Source: Moringa oleifera (Eukaryota > Streptophyta > Magnoliopsida > Brassicales > Moringaceae). Taken from it: 64,000 nt of DNA. This document shows, one piece after another, positions 33,757 through 48,700 of this stretch; positions within the stretch are counted from its first letter, which is position 1, and each line of letters begins with the position of its first letter. Location: positions 2,728,001 to 2,792,000 of the forward strand of contig JAJFZO010000537.1 of the NCBI GenBank assembly GCA_021397835.1, given 5' to 3'. The translations under genes and the position numbers were made by a program. The notes beneath the pieces were generated by a model that made no database searches, was not told the DNA's origin, and saw nothing but the letters and a program-made list of their open reading frames with translations.

Positions 33757-36700
33757 ATGGGTTGCCCCAAGAACGCCATAAGTTATAACGGGACGCACTG
33801 CGCTTGTCCGACGGGGCAGCTGTTGAACCGCACCACCAACAGCTGTGTGATTTTTGGAGCGAGGTCGGAGATCCTGACAGATGCAGGGGTCGATTATTAC
33901 ACGTTCTCGTTTCCTGAGACTATATTTTCCTTCGACTCAATCAAGAAGTTCACGCAATCACAAGCAGTGTTCCTAGAGGCCACGGTGGTAATGCTGCTCT
34001 CTTGGCTCGCCTTCTGCTTCTTCCTCCGGTTCATGAAGCTTGGCGATGGAAGGAATCTTTGGTTCAACATCAGGTGGTGGATTAGCAGATTGGATATTTG
34101 CTTCGCAACCAGGCATTGGCTGGTAATTGTTGCTTCCTACTTTACCTTTCTTTTTCTCTAATTCAAATTTATCCAGTCATTTATTAATTTTAAGATTTCA
34201 GGTCTCCTTTCAGAATTGGTGATAAGATTGCTATTGATTTCGAGCTTAATTTTACTACCTTTTGCTGGAATTTATTCCCCAGTAATTAGACATGTTATTT
34301 GTTTGGTAGGAATAATGGTGTATTTACTTCCCTCTCTCTCCCTCGCCATCTCTCACTCTCTCTCTAGACACAAACATATGGAACTACATGCTTATACACA
34401 TGTTTTTTTCATCAGCTTCCTTTGTGATCTGTTTGGTAGTTTACAACTGTTTTTGTTGTACCTAACTTTTGTATTCTACAAAAATTCATCTTGTGTCCAT
34501 AGGATGATCAGAGGGTTGTTAGGAAGCGAAAAACAGAACTTGGTGGAACTTTCTCCATAGCAAGTTGGATACTTTTCATTGGCTTGTTTGCAGCGTGAGT
34601 ATGGACCGGTTGATGCATATGCTGAACTTATCAACTATGGGATTTACTTCAAATTTGTTTTTGACCTAGGGTTAGTGAATACTGACTTGATTTTTCAGTT
34701 CCTTCTCAGGCTGCTTTACCAAATCATAACCAAGAGAACCATCGAGGTGCATAATGTTAGAGCAACAAATGCACCTGACTTAGCCTCCTTCGTCAGTGAC
34801 ATGGAATTTAACATAACAACCGTTTCTAGCATGAGCTGTTCAAACTTACGGGGTATTGGTAATCTAGTTTTTGCGAATCCTGGCTTCACTGGCTACAGAG
34901 TTGATTCTCTTTCGAGTTTTATGGGCTATTCATGTCAGAATACAAGTTCAGGGCCAACCATAACTTTTAAGTGTAGCAATTGTCACCTCTTTCATGACTA
35001 CATGTACATTTCCTGGCAGTTTGTTGATCTCCCAGATAATCCTGCAGCTGCTGTTGGTTTTCAGTTCAACTTCACTTCTAAGAGTAGTGCTAATAAGAAG
35101 CATATCAGCTTTGTTAGTGGCACCTTGAGAAATGGAAGCAGTCTTGATGATAGACCAGTAACATTTAGAGGAGAGGATGCAAATATATTGAAATTTAATC
35201 TATTTCCTCGAATATATCGTAATTTACACGATCTAAAGCTAATACAGCCTCTGTTTCATGAGTTCGTCCCTGGTTCAAATTATGGTGAGACTACTCGGCT
35301 CCAATCCTCCCTGGAAAGGTCTACTGACGGATTAATGAACACGACATTGTTTGTCAACTATCTCTCTTCCTATATCATTGAGATTGATAATGAGAATATA
35401 ATGGGTCCTGGTAAGTAATTTTCAAATAATCTTTTTTGAACTTCTAGGCTTTTGCAATATTGATTACATCCATTTAGCTTTTGTTCTTGGTGACATCTCT
35501 TTAACTTATGCTAAGTATATCTTCTGGTAATTACAGTCTGCAAATGAACCGATAAGGCCTTTCTAGTATGTTGAAACATGATCTGAACCAAATGTTATAG
35601 CATTCATCATGGAAAATTTTGTTACATGATATTTTTGTATGGCTTCCAATTGATAGATTATTTGTGATATCGATTTTCTGGGTTGATTTAAATTTTGGAA
35701 AATTCTCATTTGGTATTTTCTTATCTCTCGCTCTCTCTCTCTCTCTCTCTATCCCCCTCAAGGTGCGCGCCTGTGTATGTGAGTACGCGGAAAAGGAGAG
35801 GTTACATGTTAAAGGGGTTTTGATGGATGCAATAGCCAAAGAGTGAATAAACCAAAATTTGACTTGAAAAAGAAGAAAGGAAAATATATAGTTAGTTAGG
35901 GAGATAAGGAGTGCATATAAACTAAAATGGATGGTTTTAGAATGATTGAAAATGTAAGCTTTCTTTAGGAGTTGAAATCTGATGGATATCATAGTTCCAC
36001 ATCTTTAACTGGTGAATTAGTTGTCAGTCAATGACAAAGAAGATGGTCAATGGTTCGTTGGTTGATCAAAAGGAAATTGATGCCTTTGAGACGCCAGAGT
36101 TTTGCCTAAGTATTCATCAGTATTCTTGTGAATCTCCTTCCCTTTGCAACTCTTCCTTGTGTTTTGACGTCATTTTCACAAATTGAGTCATGGTTATAGT
36201 AGTTCGATAGCTAGATGTTGGTATTTGAGCATCCATCATATCTCTCGTTTGCAATCATGGAGCGAAGATGGTGATATTGGCATTGTAGTGTTCATTTGGG
36301 GACTAATGTACAACCAACCTGCATGGGCTTCGAGACCGTAGAGTGTGATGGAATATTAGGGTTCTAATTACTAGGTACGAAACTTGATCTCACATTAAAG
36401 GTATGAGTATCTTATGTGGGAGGTTACAAGGCTTTGAACTCTTACTGGGTAAAGTTCTTCCAAAGTGCTTATCAATTAGTATCAGAGCATTTATCATTTT
36501 TTCTAGTTATAATCATGCGATGCAAATGGTGACGCTAGTAGATGCTTTCTTTGTAAGAGGCAAGGGTAGGCAGTTAATGATATTTGGTTGTGGTGTAGCT
36601 AATCTAAGGGTATTGTGGAATGTGCACTTTTTGTCTTGAGGCAACATAGTGCATGGTTTATGGTTTAGTTGTAAAGGAGTTGGAGACTTGAAAGGGTATT

Positions 36701-39700
36701 CCTCTTTTTAAAGCCAAGATAAAAATTGTGGGGCTAGTCCTCGTAGCTATTTTTTGGATGGTATGGAGGGAGAGGAATAAGAGGGCTTTTGAAGGGGTTG
36801 AAACTCCATTGTCGTTGATTAAGGATGGATGGGAGTTGCTCTTAAATTTTTGGTGACTGGTAAATATGATGTACATGGGTAGGACTAGTGGGGTTCTTGG
36901 AACTTTGCTATCTAATTGACTAACCATATTTGTACATGGGTTGGTGTTAGATATATAATATGATTCTTTGTTTCTAATTAAAAAAGAAAAAAAAGTATTG
37001 AAAAGAAGAATTGTTGAAATGGTTGTAAAGTAATTTTCCTTCCTTGATTAATGGCGAAAGACCTTTCCTAATAAAGTTTCTGGATGGTTTTGTTTTTAGC
37101 AATAGTTATTTATTGGCTTTCAAAACTCAGCTGGATTGAATATGTGATAATTCATTGTACCATTTGTGGTCCTTTCTTTCTTGATTACATTACGGGAAGT
37201 TGGCCGCATTTTGGTGATCTTTATCTCTTCTAGTTCTTGGAGAACTTCACTGTTTGAAGAGGTGTACTTTTAGTGACTGTTGTGAAACTAAGGCCTTACT
37301 AATACATATATTAGTAATTTTGAGACCAATCAAGAGATAGATTATCTTAAATAAGAACAAAGGAGACAGAAATTTAACATAGTTTGGCTACTAAGATGCC
37401 TCTGCAAGCCAAAGAAAATTAAATAAGAAAATCTAGGTGTTACAATGAGTCTTGAACTTAGAAACTCTATCTCCAATGCGCCTAAATCCTCATTGACACG
37501 TTTCAACGCATTCTACTGAGTTGTTTGGTTTGTCGTTATCCCACTAAGTCCATATCTAGTTGGAGCATAGCATTAGGTTAGCTAATCCTAGAATAAGCTA
37601 ATTTTAATTTCGAGGATTTTGTAGTCCACCAAAAAAGGTGGAATTAGCTAATCCTAACAATTATGATTATATTTTGGACTTAAATACCCTTCGTAGAATT
37701 TGGGTATTTCAAACTTGTTCTTATATGTGATATAAGGTCAAGTAAAATAAATAATAAATCAACATAATTTAATTTAATCTAGTACGTTGAATATATCAAT
37801 ATGTCAGATTGTAGTAAGATTATAATGTAAAGAGATAATCTATATAAAAAAACTAATTAGGATATTGAAGAAACAGAAAATTGCATATAAATTCATTAAA
37901 ACTCAAGAAATTTTGTCTGATGAGAGTATTTAAGTCTTGGACAATATAGTCTAAGTTTGATGCTACATTTTATTCCTATAAATCTATCATGAGATTAATC
38001 AAGACTAGTAAAATTTGTAACATAAACCAAACTTGACATTAGATTAGCTAATCTATTCCAGCTTATTCAAATCCTGTAGGATTAACTAATCCTATCCTCT
38101 CCATGGACCAAATTATTCCTGCCACATTCACTCTTCTTTTGACCATACACAATAGTCCATAGGAGACTCCTATTCATAACAGTGGTAAATACAAGAGAAA
38201 AATCAAAAAGTGTGTAGGAATTCAAATCTTATGGTTATTAGCAGTGACACAAAAAAAGTAATTGGCTTTTCTTGCGCATCAGAAATTCAAAATGAAACTC
38301 ATGAAGGAGCTTTGTCATATCAAACCGAACAATTTGTTGATTGGAAAATTAAACTGAAATCTTTCTTGATCTTAAATGCTAAAGCTTTTCATGTACCGAA
38401 TGAAGATAATAGAATGTTTGATGATTTTCTGTGTAATCTGTCTTGTTTACGTTTGGTTCTCATTTAGCATCTTCTCTGTGCACTGATTTGTGCATTCAAG
38501 GAATAGATGAAAACATAAATAAATTGAATAGTATGCTTACTTTTTAAGTAAAAAGAAAAGAAAATCTTATTGGCTTTATTTATTTATTTTTTCATCTTGC
38601 TTTGACTGATCACACAGTTTGGACATTTGTCAGCTCAAAGCTGATCTGAGTGTAACCTTCAGCAAAACAATTTGCATTTGATACTTGTAATTGAAAAGAC
38701 AAGTATATTTGTTTTTGCTCCTATATTTTTTAGATTTATTGTGGCACTACAGTTATATTATACTCTGCCATTTAAGGCTATCTTCTTTCAACTTGCAGTG
38801 AGCTTCCTTGCAGATCTTGGTGGTCTGTATTGCATTAGTATCGGCATATTTTTCTACTTCTTGGCGCAGGTATTTTTCTCTTCATCCTCCCATGTCAAAA
38901 TCTCTCTCCTTCAGATTCTTTCATGATAAATTATGAACGCTAATGACAGCGCTAAACACCACTTGAACCTCTGAAGCATCTGGTGAAGATTTCATACATA
39001 ATCTTACTTCATATATAAGACTCATTGCGCGTTGCCTTTTGCCGATGGATGTGCACCAAGAAATTGTGGTGAGGAATTAAAGAAAGAAAGGTAAATATTG
39101 GCAGGATTTCTAATGATAATGCTGCTTCATGGGCATAATAGATGGAGATGGTGGTGCATCAAGTGATAATGATGTTGAGATGGTGTTGGGAAAGGTGTAT
39201 GTTGTGATATTGATACTCACATATAATAACAGAAGCTGTCCTCATGGATAACCTGCAGCATTTCACTTATCTTTAAGCATAAAGTGGTAAAGAAATCACA
39301 AGTTGGAATGAATTACATTTGTTTGCTGGCTCGATAAGATCTGAGCATATTCTCTTATTGGTAGGTACACAATTTGGCAGATTTTATTAGTTGTGATGTT
39401 GTCAAAGTGTATGTGTACCTTGAACACATAAATTAAAGGATATGAAGAATTTTGGTTAATTATAGAATCCCATTTTAATAAAAATTCTCCATTTTAGTTT
39501 CCTTCAGGTCTCCACCACTTTGCCTTTTAGGATTACTATTATAAATCTATAAATACCTAATTCCATATTGGTTGGAAAAGTAATAAGTTTTGTGGGTTTT
39601 TATTTTTCCTAAATTATGAATAAGTTTCTCTTTCTCCTCTTCCTGTAAGACAGCTTTGGGGCTAAGATTTTTGAACTGCTTCGCGCTCTTTTTTTACTCT

Positions 39701-42700
39701 GTACTTCTCTTTATAAGCCTAATTGGTGTTAGTTTTAGATTCGTAATAGATAATTTTGAGTCCCCCACCCCAACTCTTCAAAGGAGTGGTGGTGTTATTA
39801 TTATTATTATTATTTTAAAAAAAAGCAGAATGAACATCTTTTAGCTTAATACATTTGAACTGTACAAGAAATGTTTCACAAAATGAGACTGGAGCTGAAA
39901 GAATGCGAGGAAAGAAATCTTCTTTGTTATGTCTTCTAGTCTCAACGCAGCTGGGTATATATAAAGAAAATACAAGTCGACCTAGTGAATTGTACATAAA
40001 AACTATTTACTATCCGTAAAAATTAGCCATAAACTATGTAAACTTAATATTCTATATTTACACCTTAACTGCAGTCTATTACAAAACATTCATAGCCCAA
40101 TTTCCAGCCTATATTTCAGGCCTTAACAGCAGCCTTAGTGCAGCACATTCAAAGTACTCTTTCAGCCTAAATTTTAGGCCTTGACTATGCTGTAATTACA
40201 TCACATCTTCTAACACTCCCATTCAAGATGGTACAAAGATACTTTGCATGCCAAGCTTGCTGATTAGGCATTGGAATGTGACATTTGGTAGTCCTTTCAT
40301 AAGTACATCTGCTAATTTGACTATTGGAAGAAACATAGGGAATACAAATCTGCCCAGATTCAAGTTTTCTTTGATGAAGAGTCTGTCAATCTTAACACAT
40401 TTTGTTCGGTCATGTTGAACAGGGTTGTGAGCTATGCTTGTTGCTGCCTTATTGTTAGTGGATGGCATAATAGGGCCTTTTATTTGTACTTTCAAGTCAG
40501 ATAGAATTATTCTTAGCCAAAGAAGCTCGCATATTCTGTGCGTCGTGGCTCAAAATTCCGGTTCTGCTCTGGACACATCACAACTAGTTGTTTTTTGCTT
40601 CTCCAAGTGACCAAGTTCCCTCCTAGCAAAGTATAATATCTCGTAGTTGACCTTTGATCTACCTGGGAACCAGCTCAATTTAAATTCACACCTCTCTGAA
40701 AAAGAATACCTTCTCCAAGGGATCCCTCCAGATATCTTAGAATTCAATAAATGGCTTTAAGATTAGATTTTAGTAGTGGCATGCATAAACTGATTGACAA
40801 CACTTATAGGCCTTGTGTGAGACAAGAAGATGAGTTTGCCCACCATTCTCTGGTATTATCCTTTATCCACTGGTTCTTCTTCATCCATTATATCTCCAAG
40901 TTGATGATTAGCCTCTATTGGAGTATCTATTGGTTTGCAATCAGTCATAACAAGTTCTTGAAGAAGATATTGAGTATATTTTTGTTGAGAAATAAATAAG
41001 AAATATCTCAAGTTCCTTAGGTCTTTGACTTCAAATTCTTTTGCAAGGTAGGCTTTCAATGCAACTTTTTCTTCATGATCATCATCTATCATAATGATGT
41101 CATCTACATACACAATTAGAGCCATAATTCCTCCCATAGATGTTTTTATGAATAGTATGTGATCACCTTGACTTTAAAAGTAGCCTCAATTTCTCATAGC
41201 CATCATGAATCTCCCAAACTAAGCTCAGGGAGATTACTTCAAGCCATAAAGGGATCTTTTCAACTGACACACTTTCTTCCTTATCAAGTCATCCTATTAT
41301 CTTGGTGGAATATTGATGTACTCCTCCTCTTTCAAATCCTAATGAAGCAATGCATTCTTCATATCAAGTTGGTGTAACGGCTATTCCTTTGTTGTCGCAA
41401 AAGACGAGATTTTTGATAATATTAATCTTTATCACGGGTGTGAATGTCTTATGGTAGTCTATTCCATAAGTAAGTGAGTATCTTTTGGCGATAAGTCTCA
41501 CTTTATATCTATCTAATGATCCATCAGCCTTGTACTTTATGGTGAAGATCCAGTTACACCCTACAGTCTTTTGTCTTTTAGCAAGTCATAATCTACAATG
41601 TTTGATTTTTCTCCAAGGCTCTTAATTCATCATTCATTGCCTCTTTCCTTTGCTTTGAGGTTAAGGCCTCCTAAAGAGATGTAGGAAGGTTTTTTTTTTT
41701 TTTTTCGGAGGGGACAAAACAGATGTGAGGAAAGTTCTATACTAAATTGAAAGATTTTACAAAGAGACAAAGTGAGAGATGGGATGTTGGGTATAGCTCC
41801 ACACCTCTTTTCTTAGAACAATAGGTGAATCAATATCCTCTTTAGTAACAGCTGTAGTAGTGGAAGTAAAAATCGATATATCATTTTCATTACCTGATTT
41901 AAGGTTGACATTGGAGCTTGAGAAATGACGATGGGCCTTTTCCTTCTAAAATATGTTCTTAGAGTGGGTGTTTCTTGAGCCTCAAATTCTATCTCTGCAT
42001 GTGGTGTAGAATGAGAGAATTTTTTAGTTGTTTTCGATGGTGATGTGCATTTGGTTTGGTATGAAAGGTATTGCTCGGGTTGGCTCTGGAGTTGAGAGGT
42101 TTCAAGGTTCTTAACTTCCTTTGATTCCATGGGTAGTTTGGCATGTGTCTCATCTCCATTCCAACTTTCAACTTCTTTCGCCTCCATAAGTGGTTTGACA
42201 TGTTTGTATATCTCATCTAACATCCTAGTTCCATGTATTTTCTATTCTCGATTCACTCTCCTCTTGAAGATAGGTGTTACCAAAGTAATGTTGATTTTCC
42301 AAAATGGTGACATCCATACTGACGTATGTTTTCTAGTGGGAGGATAATAGTTGCATCTCTTTTTTAGTGGAGAGTATCCTAGAGAAACATACTTAATAGC
42401 TCGAAGGCAAGTTCCCTTCACAAATGAGGTGGAACATGAACGTAAGAAATACACTCGAACACGTTTGGTGGTATAGATCCCATCCCTTGAAACTTGGAAA
42501 CAAGATTGTGAGCTTCTTAACTAGACATTGATTTTCACGAACTTCGCTTCGCATTCTGTTGATCAAATAGGAGCATGGCATTCCACGAACAATGTTACCC
42601 TTGTTTGGACAAGAGGCATTGGGCAACTTCAAGGAAATGATGATTCTTTTTTCAGCAACACTGTTTTGTTGAAGTGTATCAATACATGTTGGCTGATGTA

Positions 42701-45700
42701 AAATGCCCCCATCTACAAACTTTGGAATAAGTTTTATTCACAGCATCCCGAATCTCTTTGACTGTGGGAAGTAGCATGTAGATCTTACTGACTTGAGGCT
42801 CCATGGAGTGAAGAATCCAAGACATCACCATATAATTCTTAGCGTCCCATCTCTCATATTTGCGGTCATTCTCATCTGGTGGTTTTCCCACTCCACTAAC
42901 ATAATTAAACATTCCTTTAGATTTCAAGGAAATCTTCACATACTGGCATCAGTCCATAAAGTTCCTCCCATCGAGTTTGGAGGTGGTACTCTGGAGTGTT
43001 GGATTCTCAGCAGGGTCAATGAGTTAACAGGTTTAGGTGTTTGAGACATACTTTTGACAGGTAGTAACGATGAATAAGGTGAGACTGATTTAGGATAGAA
43101 AGACCATGAAGGCCAAGGCACAATCAACAATGAAGGTTGATGTTAATGATGGCAATGAAGGACAGAAAAAGGTGATGAAGACCTGAAAACATTGGCAATG
43201 AAGGCCATGAATAACCTATGAAACAACTAGAGTTCTGATACCATGAAAGAATCTGAGAAAATAAGTCTTCTTTGTTATGTCTTCTAGTCTCCATACAGCA
43301 GGTTATATATAAAGAAAATACAAGTTGACCTAGTGAATTATATATGGAAACTATTTACTATCCCTAGAAATTAGCCATAAACTATGTAAACTTAATACTC
43401 TATTTTTACACTCTAATTACAGTGTGTTACAGCTCATTCATAGCACAACTTCCAGCCCATATTTCGGGCCTTAACAGCAGCCTTAGTGCAGCATATTCAC
43501 AGCACTTTCTCAGCCCACGGTTTAGGTCTTGACAGCAGTGTAATTGCATCACATCTTCTAAGGGGAATGTATAAAGAGAAGGACCAGAAGACATGCTCTT
43601 ACCTTTTCATGCCTGTGGCTCTTTTATGTTTTTGTTTACAGTTAACCAGCCAAAAATTTTCTTCTTCTTAAGAAGCTGGGGTTGGAGAGGTCTAGTGATG
43701 AATTTTTGGAACATCTTAGATAGATTGGAGGGGGCTGACCTTTAACTTTGTTTGGCTTGTTTCAAAATCATTTCATTGGGAAATTGCAAGAAACTCTTAG
43801 TCCAATGCAAGTCAAACCATCTAGAACAAGGCAATTTCAGTTTCTGAAATTTTGTTTTTTCCTTGTACAGGCTTCCTGATACTTGATCAAGAACTCATTT
43901 AGTCCACCTGAAAATTCTTGTTGTGCAATTTATGCACATAATTGGCACTTGTGTGCTAATATTAGGAATGAATTATAAAGAAATTCTAGCATAATAATTC
44001 ATATAACGTTCCAGAAACAGCGTTGCTGGACAAGAATATCTTCCTCAATATTCACCATGGAGAGAGAACTGTTTTGTTAATGATAACATGAGCCCCCAGT
44101 CTATATAGAGAAGTGTGTATCTGTTATCGAGGAAGTTTATTTTGTACAAGTCTAATGGTTATTCCACAAAAAGCTTTAGAATGCGGTATTGTACACATGG
44201 GAGTAATTTTCTGAATGTACAGGGAGGTAAGGGATTAAATAGTAACTGAAGTCAAATAATACAGAATAAAGACATTGCTTGTACTCTGCTGGGTTATGAA
44301 ACCCTAGTATGAAAAGAAAGGGCTCTTGTCTCACCAAATTAAGTTATCATACTACATTGTTTATAAAATTGGCAGCATGGTTCTATTCTGTGAGCTGGTT
44401 TTTGGGCTTTCGTGAACCTTCCTTTAGTGTTTGTTACAGTACAGCATAGGTGATTTTAGTTTCATTTTGGTTAGGGAACTTGGTTTATTGCTAGTGCACT
44501 GAGATTCTTTTAACCTGCTTGTTTGTAGTGTGAGTACAGAATCAAGAAGCTCCGTCATGAAGATAGCATTTTGAGAAAAATTAGAAGTCGACGGAAAGCT
44601 CAAGAGCACTGGGATAAAGTAATTCATTTCTTGTTTGAGAAAGCCGTTTGTCCTATATATATATATATATATTTCTTTATTTGCATTTTCTATTATATTT
44701 TAATCCTACTGTAGTTGAACTGATTGATATATGAATCTTGTGACTAGTTGAGAAAATATGTCATGTACACCTGGGGTTGCAGCACGATGAATGATGACTT
44801 AGAACATGCCAAAAAGAGATCAAGTTGCAGCAGTTTCATGAGACCATCAGTTCTTGGTAACAGATCCCTTCGTGGAAGTGTATCATCAAGGAAGCAAATA
44901 CTGCAAAACAGAATGGATTCAATCAATTTTAACAAGAAAGTCAGCTTACCTAGTGAAAAGGTAATGCTAGTAGTTTATGTTGGTGCCGAGATGGATTTAG
45001 TAGTTCCATATCCTTTCGTGAAGCTTTCTGTTTGGAGGTTTCTTTTTTTCTCTTAGGTTCTTTCTCCTGATTGACTAATTGTCTATTATGCAGAATGCCA
45101 CTTCAGGAGACATCCTGACGGAAGAAGTAAAATCTTGTGAAGCAGATATTCCGAATCGTAGAGGAAGTTTTTCGAATTTAAGTGGTGGACCTGTATGTTT
45201 GCTGGTTCTCTTGTTTCCTTGTCATACACCCTTTGGTCTTACTTGATATGAGTTTAGAAGTAGAGCCGCTCCCCATGCTGCTGCCACTGCCACCTGTTCA
45301 ACCTTTCCAAATATAACTTCTGCTGTTGTCAATCTTTTATTTCAACTTACTTAAGCTTTAGCTAATGAGGATTTTCTGGAAAATTTATATCGTTCTTATT
45401 TAGTTATTGTTGGATAGATAATATTACTTCAAGATCTTATGAGCAAAATTTTTTCCTTGTTTCCCTCCTAGTTACGTTTGCAATACATTATAGCGTGCAG
45501 CTTAAGACACTGGCATCTCTATGACTTGTACGAATTTGCATTCAGATGCACAGCTTTTATAGTTCTGCTGATCTATCTTGAAATGGGGGCTGGTAGAAGC
45601 AGCTATAAATGCTTCTATGTTTTTTATAATATTTTTTGTTGATATTTGAAGCTTACAAATATACCTCACCATGGAAAATTGAATTATTTTCTAACAGAAT

Positions 45701-48700
45701 TATATGATAACAAAAATCTGTAGAAATAGAATTGTTTACTGTTTCTGCTGATATCATTAAGGATTTGATCATGAATTGCTTTTGTTTAATCCTTGGCAAC
45801 AGTTCCAACATTCTCATATCTTTCATGCTTGTTTTTCAGCCTATCAAAAGTGAAGTGCTTGACTTGAAAGACGATGGTAAAAAGCTTCTTGTTGGCTCCT
45901 GTAATGAATATGCCTATCAGCATCAAACACTTTCTCTTAGGGATGATGATATCATCCCTCTACCACCTCCACTAGGTAAAGCATTTTTGCATTTCACTTC
46001 CCTATTTCATTTTTCTTCCCTTATCAACTGTTCACTGAAATACTGGATTGTGTTAAGTTGACTGCAATTGAGGCTGTAACTTAATATATATCTGCCTTCC
46101 CTAGGTAAGTCTAGGCTATGGTTCTCGCTGTCACTACTATGTAGTTGGTAAGAGCTGCACATATTAGACATTGCTGCAACACTTATTTCTTTATCAACTT
46201 GATAATCAGAATGTTGAATGAGGTAATGTCAATTGCTATCTATTCAGTTAATATGTATGGACCACGCGACAACAATTTTAGCAACTAAAGGTGAGCTTTA
46301 GCTACTTGGGATGTGCAACAATTTTATAGAAAGCATCGTTACCTTGTCAAATCCCATAGAATTGCATCATTTTCCAAATAATTAATGACAAGCTATGACT
46401 TATTAGTTCTTGGATTTTTTTAAATTGCTTATGGAAGGCAATTGAAAAAGCATAGGGGGAAAATCCTGAGAAACTAGCAGATCTCCAGGCAGTGGAGTAT
46501 GAAAATAGTTACCACTGCTAAATCCTGTAGCGCTTATGATTGCAACCCTAATCATTGCCTCATTAGCATTGCATATAGGTGATCTTGGGAAGGCCAAAAA
46601 ACAAATCACTGTTCAAGTTTCTAAGTAGGATGAGACTTGAAAGTTTTAGCTGCTTCAACGCTTTTCATACTGGACAAACTGCATCGCTCAAGATTTTTAT
46701 GGTATTGGCTAGTTGGAAATCTTGACAACATTGTTTCTGGTTGTTCGCACATTAAGGTGTTATGGGGAAGTTTGAACATATTTCCCCATTGCTTGAGTGT
46801 AAACTTGATAAAAGAAAATCTTGTGGAAAAAGTACTTCCTGTAATATTTGAAGTCCTTTTTTTTTTCCCCCTCTTTTACCTTCTTTTCTTTTGGAGTTGG
46901 GGAGTAGAGGAGGGGAAGGAGAGCATGATGGTGGGGGAGACCATATTGATTAAGAAGGACAAGGTCATGATAAAAGTGATCTAGTGTTATGTTTGCAAGG
47001 TATGGGATTTGATTGCACTTCGGAGGTATGAGTTTCTTGTGTAGAAGTTTTAAGACTTTGGGCTTTCCTACTTCAATAGCTAGCTTTTGAGGTCTGGTTT
47101 TCTCAAAATTCTTATCAATTGATATCAAAGCATCCATCATGTCTCTTGGTTATAATTGTGTCACATAGTTGGTGACGTCAATGTTGCATTGTTTGCTTGA
47201 GACTAGTCAATGCACTAGTGCACAGCTAGCTTCCGTGGGTGTCGGGGTTGCGGAGTGTGGTGAAATGTTACAATTGACAAAAATTGAGAAACTTGCTGAA
47301 TTTTTGCTGTGTTTATTATTTATAGGAAGTCTAACTCTAGCAAACAGAAAAAAGAAATGATCTCATGATTTATGAGATATCCTAACAAAATGATTCTATG
47401 GTTTATCCTAATAGAATGATCCCATGATTTGTGGGATATCTTAACAAAATAAGATATAAATTATCAACTTAATTTTAAGGATAAAAAGCAACATAAATGA
47501 GATAAATAAGTCATCAACCACATTTTTTTTACACTCCCTTCAAGCTTAATAACAGGTGTTTTTCATTCCTAGCTTGGATCTAATGCTCTGAAACATTGAA
47601 GCACTTAATCCTTTAGTCAGTACATCTACAAGTTGGCCATGTGGGGACATATAAGGGTACAAATCAACTTGCTATTCAATTTCTCCTTGATAGTTTTTGT
47701 CAATTTCGATGAGTTTCGTTCGATCATGTTTTACAGGTTGTGAGCTATATTAATTGCAGACTTATTATCACCATAAAGTCTCATTAGACCATCCCATTTA
47801 ATCTTAAGATCTTTTAAGATAATCTTCAACCAAAGTAATTCGCACACAACTTAAGCCAATTCTCGAAATTCTACTTTTGCAGTAGACCGAGCTATCATAT
47901 TTTGTTTTCTACTCCTCCATGCACAAGATTACCACCAAGAAAGGTGTAATATCTTGTGGTTGACCGCTTGTTCACCATTGATCCAGCATAATCAGCATTG
48001 TGTATGCCTCTAGTACCAAACCTCCATTTGGTTTTTTGAACAAAATACCATTTCCTAGTGTCCTTTTAAGATATTGTAATGCTCGATGAGCTACTTGGAT
48101 ATGAACTTTCCTTGGGTTATGCATAAACTGACTCATCGCACTCACTGCATATGCTATATCTGATCGTGTATGAGATAGATAAATGAGTCTTCTTACCAAG
48201 CATTGATACATTTCCTATCTATTGTCATGTCTTCTTCTGCCTTTTCAAGTCTAAGATTTGGGTCTATTGGAGTACTTGCCAATTTGCTTGTTGTCTTGCT
48301 TGTTTCTTTAAGATCATCTATGATATATTTCTGTTGAGAGATAAAAATGTCTTTTATAGAATGAGCATCTCAATCCTAAGAAAATATTTCAGCCTTCCCA
48401 ATGCTTTGATTTCAAGCTTCTTAACGAAACACTTACTCAAGTGTTGTCTCTCTTTATCATCATTTTCCGTCACTATTATGTTATCAATATATATCAAGAG
48501 TGTTCCGACTCCCATTGAAGGTGAAAGGTGAATGTTTAATGATTGTCGTGTGATCCTTTTGGTTTTGTTTATAACCTAAAGCAGTTATCATTCTTGCAAA
48601 CTTGCCAAACCATGCTCGTGCTGATTGTTTACTTCCATATAAGGCTTTTTTCAACTTATATACAGTATGAACATTCAAGTTGTTTTTTTTTTTTTTCATA

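Larger units (their letters stand above)
39896..43562 (-). mobile_element. Ty1/copia retrotransposon A in intron 4
   Basis: Two LTRs of about 320 bp (39896-40215 and 43244-43562) flank minus-strand gag-pol remains. Just inside the right LTR, the minus strand reads TGGTATCAGAAC (complement at 43232-43243), the tRNA-Met primer-binding site, so the 5' LTR is the right one. Order on the minus strand: gag (42939-42679), integrase C-part (42632-42242), RT (about 41560-40856), RNase H end (40495-40223). Stops interrupt all frames. It is antisense to the host gene and inside its 5.7-kb intron 4. Confidence 0.9.

Noticed and set aside
35531..35992. 153-codon minus-strand frame in intron 3
   Set aside because: It crosses a (CT)n microsatellite giving an Arg/Glu run. 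No homology and antisense to the gene.
40751..40999. Plus-strand frame in copia A
   Set aside because: It is the antisense shadow of the reverse transcriptase on the minus strand.
46760..47140. 126-codon minus-strand frame
   Set aside because: It overlaps intron sequence and the TRIM-like LTR and has no recognisable motif.
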